The notes beneath the pieces were generated by a model. The model saw nothing but the letters and a program-made list of their open reading frames with translations, ran no database searches and had not been told where the DNA came from. DNA of 64,000 nucleotides, from NCBI GenBank assembly GCA_963681505.1, contig OY811981.1, positions 5,425,727 through 5,489,726 on the forward strand, read 5' to 3'. Positions 20,464 to 34,300 of the stretch are shown here, piece by piece (position 1 is the stretch's first letter; the number at the start of each line of letters is the position of its first letter). A program made the translations under genes and the position numbers. This stretch comes from Eunapius fragilis (lineage: Eukaryota; Porifera; Demospongiae; Spongillida; Spongillidae).

Positions 20464-21707
20464 TTAGTAACAGCGGTAGCTGTAATAATAGTATGAATAG
20501 TAGCAATAACTAGAACTGTAGCCTGCGGACACAGCTCCGGCAATCGCTCCAATGATAACGATGTACAGCACGATACCGATTATGATGGCTGTGATGTTCA
20601 GAGCAAGGGCGACACATCCCTTCTGCTGTGCTGAATCCAAACGGCCTCGGCCTGCATCTTCTTTGGCCTGGGGAGGAGGAAGCAAATCGTGACAGCTCCG
20701 CTATTACGACTTAAAGTCTTAGGACCTACTAGATATGCCGAACTGATTAATTATACATATTTGGTTATGTTCAAGTTTAATGTGGGGTATTTACAACTCC
20801 ATCGTCCAGCTTAGAAATGGTACCAAAAATGACCATGTGCATGTAATGGCACAACATTTGGCACAGGTTTTCAAGTTGAAGAGGATATCCAATAAAGATT
20901 ATGACATTTCATGTGTTTAGTAACGGCACAGGGTGTTTTCCTTGCACGTAGATGGCACCAAGTCACACGAGATAGTCACCGTTATTTCAAGTTTTTCAAT
21001 TTATTCTAGGTCCTCTACAACTTCTTTCTTTTTCTAATGATATGTATTTGTTTTGTAACTAGCTTTGAATCTTTTGAAGGCTTAGTATGCCAGGAAATAT
21101 ATATTCTGCATGCAAACACTGGTATTCCACTCAGCATGTCCAACTGTTTAACACAAATCACACCAGGACCTACCGACATAGCCACAACAATTGCAGGGAT
21201 TGTGCACAGTAGTGAGGGCAGCCCAAAGCACATGAAGCATATGACGGTCACCACAATGGACATGGTCAGGTAGTAGTCACCAACATTAACACGGGTAACC
21301 GTGGTAGACACTGCAGTTGGTGCCTGGACAACTACCACATTTGTTGAGGTCTGAGAAAATGATATAGGGTGAGGATTGGAAGAAAAGCCCCCATTGGTTG
21401 AGCAAAGTGAAGGTGAAGAGATAGAGTTAAACTTTGAACCTACTTGCTGTGAGGCAGCTGTTTGGAAATATTGTGGTGGTGGTGGCTGTACTAGTGGTGG
21501 ATAGAAGTCAGGCCCACTGTAGGGAGGTGGGTATGCTTGAGGTGGATATCCTTGAGGTGGGTATCCTTGAGATGGGTATCCTTGAGATGAGCACCCTTGA
21601 GGTGGGTATCCTGGAGGTAAGTATCCTGGAGGTGGGAATGATAGTTTAAAGCCAGGAACAACAAAATAATAATGCATGGGCACGTGCTTCTGAACCCTCA
21701 ATACCAT
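20464..21707 (-). CDS. CD225/dispanin-type membrane protein with Pro-rich N-terminus
   Basis: Two exons are clear: 21174-21707 and 20464-20667, joined in phase 0 by GTAGGT...CCCCAG. The first encodes about 12 Gly-Tyr-Pro-Pro-Gln-type repeats (PPGYPPQG), then DYYLTMSIVVTVICFMCFG and a first membrane helix. The second continues after the splice with AKEDAGRGRLDSAQQKG and a second helix (NITAIIIGIVLYIVII), ending in a Tyr/Ser-rich tail. The order DY..hydrophobic helix, CF.G, short Ala/Lys loop, second helix is that of the CD225/dispanin (IFITM-like) domain. Joined length from the first Met is 245 residues, but the true start may lie in an upstream exon because the segment before the repeats looks like intron (TTTAAACTATCATTCCCACCTCCAG). 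The family acts at membranes in trafficking; the specific role here is unknown. Confidence 0.8.
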
Positions 21708-22331
21708 CTTTCAATACTTTCACCCATGATCAGCAGCAGCGATGTTAGGGGTGGCCTGGATCATGCTATCAAAACTGACCTAGCTGGATTAGGTATTAAA
21801 AATTAGGTATACCTGATCACTTCGATCATGTATTAATGAGTATGTCTGGATAATATGCTGTCCCGTGTAGCTGTTGGTATGCCATTGTATATAGAGGGGT
21901 TGCCATGACATACTGGGAAAGTTCAGGCTGACCCATGTTTTTTGGTGTCCTGAGTCATTTTAATAACGGCATCAACCTGGGGACGCAACAGATCAGTCTG
22001 GTCCCCAGACTGCTGATAACTATGTATTGGTTATTATTGTTATGCATTTATTCTTCATCGTTAATGATGCCTTAAATTAAGGTCTGCATAGAGAAATTGC
22101 ATTGACGTCACGCGTGTCTTGTACTACGTTAACGTCATTGTTTAGTTACTATAAATAACCGCATGTCGCTATATATAATCTAAACATGTACGTGAGATGA
22201 TCCCCGCCTTCTTCTCTCCGTCTCTCTCGTCCGCTGATTGTTTTCTCGTGCCCACATGATGCAAGACGCGCATGACGTCCCATGGCAAGTGCGAGGTTAC
22301 GTGGCGAGCTGCGTGCTCTGCTAAGTTGGTA

Positions 22332-22514
22332 CAGTCTACCCTCGATAGTGTCCGCTTCGATGCAGTCCATCCGCGATAATGTCCGCTATTTTTCTTGCCA
22401 ACTACTAACCCTTCGTAAGCTAAACTTCGCATCGCTAATAGCCTGTTATCCGTTTGTCCTACAGTCCGCTAGTTTGGGGGTTCCCGTAGCCCGGACTATA
22501 TCGAGGGTAGACTG
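22332..22514. mobile_element. pogo/Tc1-like MITE (183 bp)
   Basis: Inverted ends CAGTCTACCCTCGATA and TATCGAGGGTAGACTG are flanked by TA on both sides (22330-22331 and 22515-22516), as expected for Tc1/mariner and pogo relatives. There is no coding capacity. Confidence 0.85.
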
Positions 22515-22659
22515 TAATAACGAACCCACTTGAACAATGCAATCCGATTGGGCTGCAATCCCCGTTGCAGTAGAACAAACCTTGGTATAACGTATAGGCT
22601 TACAACCCGACATGCAAACGCGGTAGTCGGGCCACGCCCAATTTATTTAACTATCGAGT

Positions 22660-22912
22660 GTAACTGCAGCTGCGCACAATTGAAGATCCTTTCCCCCTCC
22701 GTCCCCGCGTGCTTTCTCGGCTCCCTCTATCGCTGTAGACCTTTCATCCACACTTAATTCTCCCTCCGCCATATAAAAAGCGAAGTTATGATGAGCCGAT
22801 CGACACTGCTCACATACATGTACACTGCTCATATTTTACTAGCACCCGGCCCATGCTGCAAACCTACGTACCTTGCTTGTCCATCGTAGTACGTGAGTTG
22901 GTGATCAGTAAC
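22660..22912. repeat. Dispersed repeat, copy 2 (partner at 2690-2910)
   Basis: Shares ordered blocks with the first copy, ending in ACCTTGCTTGTCCATCGTA. Contains CCATATAAAAAG, a possible TATA box. Confidence 0.55.
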
Positions 22913-23267
22913 GATTTCAAGCTTATCAGCAGTTGCAAATGCAAAGTCAACAGTACCTTATCAGTATAATTACTCAAGGGAGTCACGGGGATGTGAATTT
23001 GGTATAATACGGTATGAATTCATGCAATGAATGCATAACATGTTCTTCGGATAAGCATTATGTATGGTGTAGGTGACAAAGGTTGCATGTATGTAGATAG
23101 CTCACGTTTTGACTTGAACGCCTCAGGGGCAGAGGCAGGAATAAAAGGAAGGGAGAAGCACGGCGCGCGCCGTATACATTATGTCATTGTTCACAGGAAG
23201 GCGGGGGGGGTCCGGAACCTCCCCCCCGTAAATCCGCCCCATTTGCTGCGCTGTTTAATAAAAACAA

Positions 23268-23402
23268 ACGAGACCGGAAAATTTAAAATTCAATACTGAT
23301 AAATAGAATGATCAGTCCGACTGATCGACGTCAGGTGTCGCGCGGTCAAACAGACGAGACCGGAAAATAAAAAAATATTATAATGATAAATAGAATGAAC
23401 AG
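23268..23402. repeat. Tandem duplication just downstream of SBNO
   Basis: GAGACCGGAAAAT...ATGATAAATAGAATGA occurs at 23269-23313 and again at 23356-23400, about 86 bp apart. It lies in the 3' flank or 3' UTR of the SBNO gene. No clear AATAAA signal was found on the minus strand near the stop codon. Confidence 0.7.
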
Positions 23403-23404
23403 AC

Positions 23405-24016
23405 TTAGGTAGAAGGTGAATGTGAGGCCTTTTCAAGGCTTAGGCACAAGTCAAGATGCTGGTTTAGGGCAAGGTTAGTCAGCATCACCAGCTCTTTGCC
23501 ACATGCAGGACACACAGTTGTGATGCCAACTCTGGCAGGCTTAGCAGCATTTGTCTCCACAACTGTGCCACTCTTCCCTTTGAACTTCTTCAGTTTGGGG
23601 AACAAGTTTGCAGGATCCTGTAAAGAGCCCCTCTGTTGCATAGATGGTTTCTCCGTGCATGTACTGTAGTCATCAATGACAATAGGGCTATCTGGAGTAG
23701 TTGGTGCTGCCACTCTGAAGTCCAATTTCCTTTGCTTGTTGCTCTGTCCAACAACAGACCGCTTTACCCCTCCACAAACCGACCTCTCAGCGGGACCTGT
23801 CCCCACATCAGAGGCAATGCTGTGAACACCATCAGGAGCAGAGGTCAATATTTCCTCAGTACCGGATGGCTTGGGTTGGAAGAAGTGACGTATTGTGATA
23901 GGAGGATTAAGGGCTCTAGACAGAGCTTTCCTGTTGATAGCAGTCTCTGGTTCGACCAACAAATCTTTAGAAACTAAAGGAAGGCAGGAATCCTCAATTT
24001 CCTCATGTCCACCTGC
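23405..24016 (-). CDS. SBNO: SBNO exon 29: C-terminal extension with UBZ4 zinc finger
   Basis: The exon starts after TTTTGTAG and is in phase 0 with exon 28, encoding 203 residues to the stop. Near its start is PITIRHFFQ, close to the PCNA-interacting pattern (x-x-x-I-x-x-F-F) but with Pro instead of Gln. In the middle is SPIVIDD, a SUMO-interaction-like motif. Near the end is CPACGKEL...HLDLC, with C-x2-C-x14-H-x3-C spacing as in UBZ4 ubiquitin-binding fingers of DNA-damage proteins (RAD18, SPRTN type). Vertebrate SBNO proteins, as I remember them, end without such a finger. Confidence 0.85.
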   Translation of the reverse strand, partial: AGGHEEIEDSCLPLVSKDLLVEPETAINRKALSRALNPPITIRHFFQPKPSGTEEILTSAPDGVHSIASDVGTGPAERSVCGGVKRSVVGQSNKQRKLDFRVAAPTTPDSPIVIDDYSTCTEKPSMQQRGSLQDPANLFPKLKKFKGKSGTVVETNAAKPARVGITTVCPACGKELVMLTNLALNQHLDLCLSLEKASHSPST

Positions 24017-27000
24017 CTACAAAAGCAGTGAGTTCAAGGGAACACATTTAGGTGAGGGAGCAACTGGGCATAAGTGAGGAGCTTACCTCATTTGACTGCT
24101 GCACACGATTCAGGGTGCCAAGCATCAGCTCCACCTCACCAATCAATGGGAGGGGGTAGCGCACCCCAATGATCCTCTGTCCCCCCTCTGCCTGGACGCG
24201 GACAACTCTCAGAGACCTTGCATCCCTCGGGAGCTCCAACTTGGATGCATTCCTGGACAGAGTGACCTCAAGGAGGGACAGCAGTGGCAGGATCCCACCA
24301 GAGAGAAGGTGAATATGAGTAAGCCTGGACCCAACTGGAGTAACACAAAGGGATGTTGTATTTGTGCATGAGTGTGGGAAGTGTCAGAATACAATTGGAT
24401 ATGACTGACTTGTGCAATCAGGTGCATTTTTGCAACTAGGACCATGGATACAGCGATCTCTGGTGCTCTCATACTGTGTTCTCCAACCAGGTTCTGACAC
24501 AAGGCAACGAATGTACATGTATGTATAAAACAGTACGAGTAATGATATACCAGCTAATTCTGCTGAGATAGGGATGTATTTGAGCAAAAGGTCGGATTTA
24601 CTTTCTTCATAAAAAGATTGACCAGTGTTGGGTCTGTTGTGGAGGTGCGAGAATACGTGAATATGTAAGAGGGTTAGTTAGACACATAACACATGCCACA
24701 TAAATAAGTAGAATTCAAAGTGCTACCTAATGATATTGAAGAGATGAGGAGAGTTCTCCTTTTGAATAGCAAGTAGGTGCAAATAATGATGGTACTGTTC
24801 CCGCTTGGAGTGATAAAATCCACTGCCCTGTCCACTGGCATTCCTGGCCATCTCCATTGCCTCCTCCCAGCTCACACCTCGGTCTGCAACAACGTGCGTG
24901 TGGCTAGAATGGAACACAAATGACTCAAAACCTCTCTCGTTGGTAGGAGCTAAGGCGAGAGAGAGAGAGAGGACTCACTAAGTTGGTATGTGAGACAGCC
25001 TGTGCTTGGTGAAGACCTCCCTTGGTGTCCCTACCAGCTGGATTGACTTTGCTACAATATCAGTCACCCCTTCATTGAACCGTCCTTCCTTCTTGGCGAT
25101 ACTAATAACAGCTGCAAGGCACTCAGTGAAGTATGAGAATACCTGTATAGAATAACAACACCATTGAATGCAAATATTCCATACAATAGCCTCGTTTTCA
25201 GGCCGTATTTTTTAAAATTAACATTGGGGGGTGGGGAATAAGACCTGGTAGCGATTGGCAATGTTTTAGTGCGCATTGGCTAGGTCACTACCAAGAAACT
25301 TGGTAATCGTATACTGCAGTAATTCTGTCTATAAATTTTCAGTATGCTACTTTCTCAGAGGTAACTGTTCCTGATCCCAGGCCATCATGCATGTAGAATT
25401 TCATAGTGCTCCATTTCGAATACACACTGTGCACACAAAAATAGATTAGTTACATGTACATACATGGTTACTAGGAAAATGCTCGTGTAGAAATCCAGAT
25501 AGCTGGTTCATTTAACTTTAATAAAAAATACAGCCTGGGAATGAGGCTAACAGGGAACGTGCGAGCGTGTATTCCCTTAGATCGCTAGCTCATATATAGT
25601 ATGTTTCTGTACATGGTTCTTGGAGCCGGGAATGAACCAGCTGCCTATGGATTTCATCACAAGCATTTTCCTAGTAACCATGTATGTACATGTAACTAGT
25701 CTATTTATTTTTGTGTGCACCATGTGTATTTCAAAATGGAGCACTATGAAATTCTACAGGCATGACAGCCTGGGATCAGGAAAAGCTAGTGCTGAGAAAG
25801 TAGTATACGGTAAATTTACAGACAACATTACTACAGTATACGGTTACCACACTACCAGGCCATATTCTCCCCCCCCCCCCCCCCCCCCCCCCCAACTTTA
25901 ACTGGATCCACACGAGCACTAAAAGAGTAGGACTAAACACGTTGAGGTTGCTATCTCATCGATGGTAATGCTACACCTCAGAAGATGGACCGATCTCGCA
26001 CTCCTAGGAAGGATCAGCTATCCGCTTCATATTCAGTGTGGAGATCATTACCCTGCGCATGCACAAAATGGCCCAGACAAGTTATGAAATTGATCAGAAA
26101 ATGTCTGATGTCCAACTGTTAACCTCTGCAACGAAAGTAGATGGTGCGCTGGTTTAAGAAGCCTCAGTGCGTTGTTACTCACGGGTGATCCAGCTTACAG
26201 CCTGACAGATTAGGACACTGTCATGCCAGTACTCTGGTATCTCTTTATGCTTACAATGATAAGGTCCACTAAGCTGGTTTCAGCAGTAATTTCATTATTT
26301 CCCACTGTTTGGAGTGGATTTCATACATCCCTCATGCAGTTCTACACAATGTATATGACGTCAGTGAGGCGTACAAAGCCTGTTACGGTTAGCATGTACT
26401 ATCCTCTAAGGTCCGGAAATGTCTAGATCGATGCCCGCAATTATCAAATTTCTTACCAGTTATAGCATAACCCATATGCACACAAATCAGAATAATATAC
26501 AACATATACAATACAACACATTTACGTAATATAACCACAATGTTATGCTACTTATAATATCCCATGCACGTACCAGGTTTTGCTGATGAACCTTCAGTCC
26601 TAGTATGCGATTGAGGAATCTGCTCACATCTCCCGCCTCTTCTCTGACAAGGTTTCCTTGCAATGTATCAATCTCTTGCAAGCTATCCTGTGCAAGGTTA
26701 TTAAGCAATATTAACTACCCTAAGCCAGATGACGGGTGGGACCAACCCGTATCCAGGAATTACAAACGTCTAGAGAGAGATCAGGAGAGAGACCTGCTTC
26801 ATCAAGCACCTTACCAAACCCAACTCCTGCAAGCAACTCTCCCTGAAAATGGTGGCATCATTGATGAAATTGTTGCAACGTTCACAGTTCCACTTTCCCT
26901 CACCTTGACAACAGCATTACACATATGCCTCAGGGCAGCACGTCCATACGTAGTGTCGAAGTTAAATTCTTCAAATTCAACACCAGTTGCTGCTCGACGA

Positions 27001-27794
27001 TCCCCTTTTGTAAGAGCACCTGAGAATTGCAAAAAAAGTTGAGGTCAAATATAATATAATTTCAACTAAATTGCTATCGTCCATTGTTGCATTCATTAAT
27101 GGTTTCTCATAAGCAGGATATGCACACACACATGTACATATGCATGAGTTAGGTATATTTGGTGACAGCAGTACGATCCAGCTGTATAAAACAGTTGTTT
27201 TTTACAGGACTGCAATTCCTAACTTCAAAACCTGTTATTTAAGGGTCAACATAAAGCCCCAGGAATTCAGCACTTGCTGTGAACCATTTATTGTGTGGGT
27301 TTCTGTGCAAGAATTTTTGAAAACATAAGTACACCATGTTATGCCACAAATCAAATGAAGTGTTAATCTCATCTGGTTGGATGACAGGAGGTATCTTCAA
27401 TCTCCTTCACATTCAGATTAAAGGCACCTTATTCAGATGCAACCTCTTATGACCAGGAACTATGACCTTAACAGGCTTGTTTGGACTTGGTTTGGAGGAC
27501 ATGCTTGCCTGCATAGGCCTTCCTGTAGCCTACTAAACATGATTTCTTATCTCAAATATGGTGATCTCATTTACATCTAGGAATCATGCACTGATACAGA
27601 TGGTAAGTATAGTGTTTACATCTCACGTGAATACGGTATATCAAGGCTCATCCAACAACTCACCCAGTGTTTGTAGTCGTTTGGCTACTGCTGATGCAAA
27701 CCTTCTCTCCCCTCCAAGATTTGTAGTCACCAGTTGGTACAAAGGGCCACTGAGACATTAATGTGTTCATGTTTGTGTGCAAGAGCACACATGT

Positions 27795-27855
<61 letters not shown>

Positions 27856-30800
27856 CATGCGTGTTTTTCAGGTGCATAAGTTATGTTAATTCCTCCTTCA
27901 CACATACATGCAACTCACCAAGCCTGATTGGCTCTATGTGTCCTGCCAAGTTGCTGTACGGCCTTATCTGCACTCCAGGGTAGCTCCATAGTGAGGTGGA
28001 GACGTCTGCGCTGATTGACTACATTGAGGTCCGCATGTAAAGAGATACCTGTGAAGCAAACACAGGAGGTAAAAGAAGAAAGGAAGAAAAGATAACAATG
28101 CTTTTAACACCGGATCCGTGAAAATCGAATACGTTTTTGTCAAACCCCAACTTTGGGAAAATTAGTCGGAAAAGAGCAATTGCCAGTAGAAGTATGTATA
28201 TAGATAGTTCAATCATCACCAAGACGATTGGCGTTGTTTCCTGCCGCGTACCTACATGTATAGTGGACCCTAAGCTATACCCATTCTAAGTGACGCGGTT
28301 ATAAATTTATCGATCTCAAAACGGTGCCGAGTACACTTTTTCCAAGGACATTTCGTGCAAGTATATTATGATTCCTTTCTGAACGAATGAGGCCACAACT
28401 GGAGTTATGCTTTCAGTTGGCTTAGTTCATGTACAAAAATCCAGCAAAACTCACATGTAGCTATTTTTGCCTCGTGCCCAGACAAGAAACAAGTGACTGT
28501 AATTGATTTCAGCCTGCGGACTAGCAGGTCTGGGTATGTGACTATTGTCCCATGTAGTAGCATGCGAAGAGCTCCACATAGTTTAGATGAGAAGAATGCA
28601 TCGGATAGATGTCTTTACAAGATGTAAATGGCCTGAGCTGTATATATTGTTTACTTCCCATTTCTGTGAAAAAAATGTGACTGCGACTTGGGAGATTTTC
28701 AAAACGAAGCTACTACTGGGTAGTCCACTACTACTGGGTAGACCACTACTTGGATTCACTGCTTTATCATGCTACTGTCAAATAGCGTCCATATTGACTC
28801 GGCTCTGGACCCCAATATGGGGCCTGCGCACAACCAATATTTGGTTCTGGAGTCAAGATGTAAGGGAGATTAGTTCTTGTTTCGTCACTAGTATGATAGG
28901 ATATTGCCAGAATTTTATCAAGCCCTATTATCTATCCTAACCAGGTGAGCAAGCTTATGTTATTTATCAATGCTGAAACGTTGTGAAAAAAATGTCCCAT
29001 TTCCAGTAACGGGTCTTACCCTGTCGGCCGAAACGAACGCTGGTTCTAAACGGAAGTAGTTACAAGGCTAGAAATAGCTCCAAACATCGCATGGAGTTGT
29101 ACTCTAGCAAAATAAGTATTTGTGGTCAAAACCCTTCTGACTAATTTTCCAAAAACTTGAGTTCAACAAAATAGGCGAAAAAAGTATTGGATTTTCACGG
29201 ACCCGGTGTTAAATGGATGAATTTCCCCCCATAGAATTTCCCCCCATACATAGGTAAGGTAAACAGCCACATTAGAACGGGTTGTCCTTCATGCACTTAA
29301 TGCATTGTACATGTGTGTACATACATATATATTGGTAGGAGTGAAATTAGTGCATATCTGAAATGTATAAGGTAAGCTGCCGTACTAGAATGGGTTTTTC
29401 AACAAACTGAACTGGCCAAATGCATTGTTGTTCCTAAAACACCATGTGTCACTACTGATGGACACATTGTTTTAAAGGTTAGTTGAAACAAATTAACTAT
29501 TTAGGGGCGTAGTGAAAAAGGGTATCATCAACTGTGGCTATAGACTTGGAGGGAGGGGACAGACAACAAAAAGAAAAGAACTCCACCTGTTCCAACGTGA
29601 CATATCACTAACACCACAGCTAACAAGGAATTTATGTACAATACCACAACCAATGCCACATACAACAAAACATGAAGTTTTTTTATTTTCGTTTTTAAAA
29701 TTTGGGGATGGGGTGGGGGGTGGGGCATCCCCTTGTCTCATACGTGGCTTAAGATGCCAGCTATTGTTACTAATGCAGGAGTGTTCCTTTGTTATATTAA
29801 TATGACCTTCCCTCATGCCCTGCTATAAATATGTAGTCTAAATGCAGACCTCATTTGCACACAAAAATCATAATAAGTGTTGAAAGGTAGCGTTAATTGC
29901 TTATGACGCTCCTTACAATATTCTAACATTAGACGTGTTTGCTGGCATAATTGCCCTGTCTACAGGACCTTGCATACATTAATTGTATATTATTGTAGCT
30001 ACATGTATTACACCGACACACTCACTGTACCTGTGCTGGCAGCATCTGATATGATTGCAACTAGCTTTTTCCCACTCATAAAGGATGAACGCTATGTTGA
30101 ATGATAAACACAATAAATATTCGTGCAACAGTGAAGCCAGGTGATAGACAACACAAAAGGGGAGAGTGATGACTTGGGAGGGAGTCTAAATTACGAGGCA
30201 AGTCAAGGCAAAGTACGAAGGCAAAGTAAGGTCATGATATTCAGTTTGTATACAGATGTACAGTATGTGAGATAGACCAATAGAAATACAAAATAAACAC
30301 ACCTAAATGAACAGAGTATGTTATGTTGTGCCACACCTCAAATGTTCCCCCACCTTTGAATAGCCCAACCATCTCAGAACTATCAAACCATATACCTCTG
30401 TGTTGTTAAGACTTTCTAAAGCTTCCCCATCAGAGTCTCTGAGCTCATATTTCAGTTTTGAATCTTGCTGTCTCACAATCCTTCCTTTTCGACCAGTCAT
30501 CTCAGCAACACAATCCACTCCCCCTAACTGGTCTATCAAGTCATCCAATGGACTGATTGAAAAATTACAGCCATTGGTATTCAAAAATTCATGTACGTGT
30601 ACGACACAAACCTGTTCGGCAGATCCATCTTTGTTACAAACTCACTCAGCATGTCTTTGGCTGCAACACACCACAAGTCCTGGAGCTGCACAGGCTAAAC
30701 AGCTGGATCAAAGCAGTGCCATGTGTCAGACATGTCACAATACCTCCATCTGGGCAACTGTAGGAAAGTGCTCAGTGATGAACCTCAAAAGCATCTCTTT

Positions 30801-31277
30801 TGTAAGTGAGACAAATCCATTTATGTCTCCATCCTTCTGCAGCAGTTCATTGTCGAGACTGGACTGTAGAGGGAAACACAGGTATAAACAATGCAAGCAT
30901 CGGAGCACCAAAGGCAACAGCTGGTCTGACCTCCCCTGTAGTCTGGAGTCCTATTACCACACACATATCGCTCTCAAGGGCCTTCTTGGCCTCTGCCACA
31001 ATAGCAGGTACCTTCATACTCATACTGAAGGATGATAAGGATGATATGCAGACCCACAGTTATTAAAATGCCACAAACACTAGTGAAGGACAAACTGAGG
31101 CGACAAGAAAGGAGACATAACAGCACTTGAAGGGTACAAAAGCCGAAAAACACTTCTTCAAAGGTAAATATTTATTAATGGGTGTGCGAAACCAGCAACT
31201 CTCCATGCTCTATTTTTAATAGACATGCTTGGCCTGGTGGATTTGTAAACACACACAAGTACACACACACACACACA

Positions 31278-31323
<46 letters not shown>

Positions 31324-34300
31324 ACACGAACAACACATACTACCTACCATAACTGTTTGAAGAACCTCTGATGTGCACCCCAGAAAGTAGCCCACACACG
31401 AGCATTTGGAGCAGCCACCTTTGTGAGTGCAACAGCAAGGGACTTCTTGAGCTCACTCCTGCATGTTGTGTACACACAACAAACACTACACATTCACCAC
31501 CTCTGCACACATCACACCCTCACCAAACATGAGCAGCTGTGTCATACACCTGAATCTGTTCCTTCGAAAGTACCACCTTGAGGGAACTGAACTGATGGAA
31601 GATAGAACTGTGTATACATGTACTAATGCATACAGGTTACACATGTACACAGATCGTGATAAGGTGGCGGAGGACAATGATCATGGCCATGATGAGGTGG
31701 CAGAGGACAATGATCATGGTCATGATTACAAGGTCATGATGATGTGACAGACTACCCACCTCAGCCTGTCTGAAGCTTAACCCTCTCGACACATACACCC
31801 CTGCAGACTTCATCTCCATGGCAAGCATCTCAGCCGCACCCAAACCCCTCTGTGTGATTGTGTCAAGGAATGCTTGGAAGGTCTTGTACGCCATCCCTTC
31901 ACCCCAGAGTCCCAGTCGCTCCATGTACGCAAGGTTCTTGACATCACTCACACCAGTAGCGCTGCAGTAGACTACTCGTGCCTTGGGAAGTAATCTATGC
32001 AAAAAATGAAAATAAAGGTGGATGAAACAGAATGCATCACACTTCTAGCATCAGCACCCACCCCCATCAATTGGCCAGTACATGTAGGTGGTGGGCTTAG
32101 CACCAGCACCCACCCACATCAATTGTGGTGGACTTAGCACCAGCACCCACCTCCATCAATTGGCCAGTACATGTAGGTGGTGGGCTTAGCACCAGCACCC
32201 ACCCCCATCAATTGTGGTAGGCTTAGCACCAGCACCCACCTCCATCAATGGTGGGGTTAGCACCAATACCCACCCCCATCAATTGTGGTAGGCTTAGCAC
32301 CAGCACCCACCTCCATCAATGGCGGGTTAGCACCAGCACCCACCCCCATCAATTATGGTAGGCTTAGCACCAGCACCCACCTCCATCAATGGTGGGGTTA
32401 GCACCAATACCCACCCCCATCAATTGTGGTAGGCTTAGCACCAGCACCCACCTCCATCAATGGCGGGGTTAGCACCAGCACCCACCCCCATCAATTATGG
32501 TAGGCTTAGCACCAGCATCCACCTCCATCAATGGTGGGGTTAGCACCAGCACCCATCCCCATCAATTGGCCAGTAGGTGGTGGAAGTGTCGTGCACGTAC
32601 TGCAAACTTTTGTAATGGGTACTGAAGCAGAAAAGATTAACCTGCTCCTTAGAAGCATGCAGGCAATGGAGGAACAACCGAAAGTGATGTAGAAGAGGCA
32701 GGAAGAAACTTGCATGCGGTTGGCCAGGCAGTCAACAAGGACTCTTAGAAGAAAGGCAATGAATACCAATTTAAGGCCAATGCCCAATAATGAGAAAAAG
32801 ATCAAGAAAGCGGAGAAAGCAGCAGAGTGCAAGCTGGCAAAGAGGATTAAGTCAAAAGAATCAAAACAATGAAAAAAGATGGCAACACGCCTCATTTCTA
32901 GTCAACAGGATTCATGCTCGAACACTGGAGAGAGAGTTAAGTTAGCATCCATGGGAATGGCAAACATCGAACTAACTTTTGATATGGATGGGAATTGTCA
33001 TGAAATCCTAACTAATGCAATGAAAGGCTGTGGTGGATTTACATTGTTAGTCCAAATAGGTGGTCAACTAATAAATATTATTACTGTTAAATTCTTGAGA
33101 GATGTCAGGGGATATTAGTGCAATTAGTTCGAGTTTATGATATATGGATTTGTAGGCCTATCAAATCCAAGTTTATATTATTATAATGCCCCAAAGTAAC
33201 TAACTAGATGTAAGTGGCTGCTATTGTTCAAAATGAAGAAACCAAAGAATGGGCTTCTTTGCTATTTTGCTTGTAACATTTGAACTGTTTCGAATACTTG
33301 CAAGGCAATAGGATTTTCACAGCCATCATTTGTGCACAAAAAGTTCTAATTCAATTATTATTATTGAAAGTGAGCAATGAGTGGTACAATTCATTATTAC
33401 GCTATGTGAACAATATATTTGTTTTATTACATTATCACAATTGTATGTCATTCATTTTTTCCTGTCCGATTATCTTACATTTCTTATTCTTACATTTCTG
33501 TTCTTTATCGGAAACCTTGAAACAGGTATATGTTACTTTGCATAAAATACTATCACATGTGGTGAATATTCATTCATTGGAATGTCTGACCGCGCACTCA
33601 CAACCATATTCATTCACAAAGCAATGCTCCTTGTTGCCACTGCAACGGTAGGAACACTCGATGTAAGTCTCGTATGTGTGAGAGAGAAACGAACGTGCAT
33701 TAACTGCCTTCCAGGAAAGCACGGCTGCTGTTTCAATGAGCCTCGCTGCAGCAGTACCAGCAGCAGTGCAATTCATTCACAAGCAGTATCACCCCAAAGT
33801 GAAGCAGGATCGCAACGGTTTGACTCACAGCAGCAGCTGTCTTTATCGCATGTGCATCCACAGCAGCTGGAAATTTCTCCGCTTGAACCTTCTGCATCTG
33901 CTACCGAACCTTACTTTTCATCAGATCCATTCATTCAACCTCCCACTTACAAAGCCTTGCTGTCTTCAGCTTCCTATCCACCACCACTATCCCAGCTAAC
34001 ACCACTTCCTTCACAGCCTTCTTCCTCTCAGTCACCAACTTCAATCCTTTACAATACACTCCAGCAATCATCCTACCCTCAACCTTCACTGCATTCTACC
34101 ATCTTCATCACCATGTGCTAACCACCCATGATGCCACATTTCAGCAATCAACCTCTGGTCCTCTACTTAACTGCATCTTGTCCATCACTATCCCATACAC
34201 AATCTCAGATATCTCTATCACCTTTAGTTTCTATTCATCAGACCAACCCCAACTGTCAACATCTAGCCTGCTACCAGAACCACCAGGTACCAGGTCCCGT

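Noticed and set aside
23636..23977. 113-codon plus-strand frame
   Set aside because: Antisense shadow of SBNO exon 29, which carries a clear zinc finger in the minus frame.
27660..27983. Frames of alternating Cys-Val or Thr-His
   Set aside because: GT microsatellite in SBNO intron 19; only 27664-27749 and 27919-28048 on the minus strand are real exons.
28587..28940. 117-codon frame inside the TTAA element
   Set aside because: No transposase motif and composition resembles random translation.
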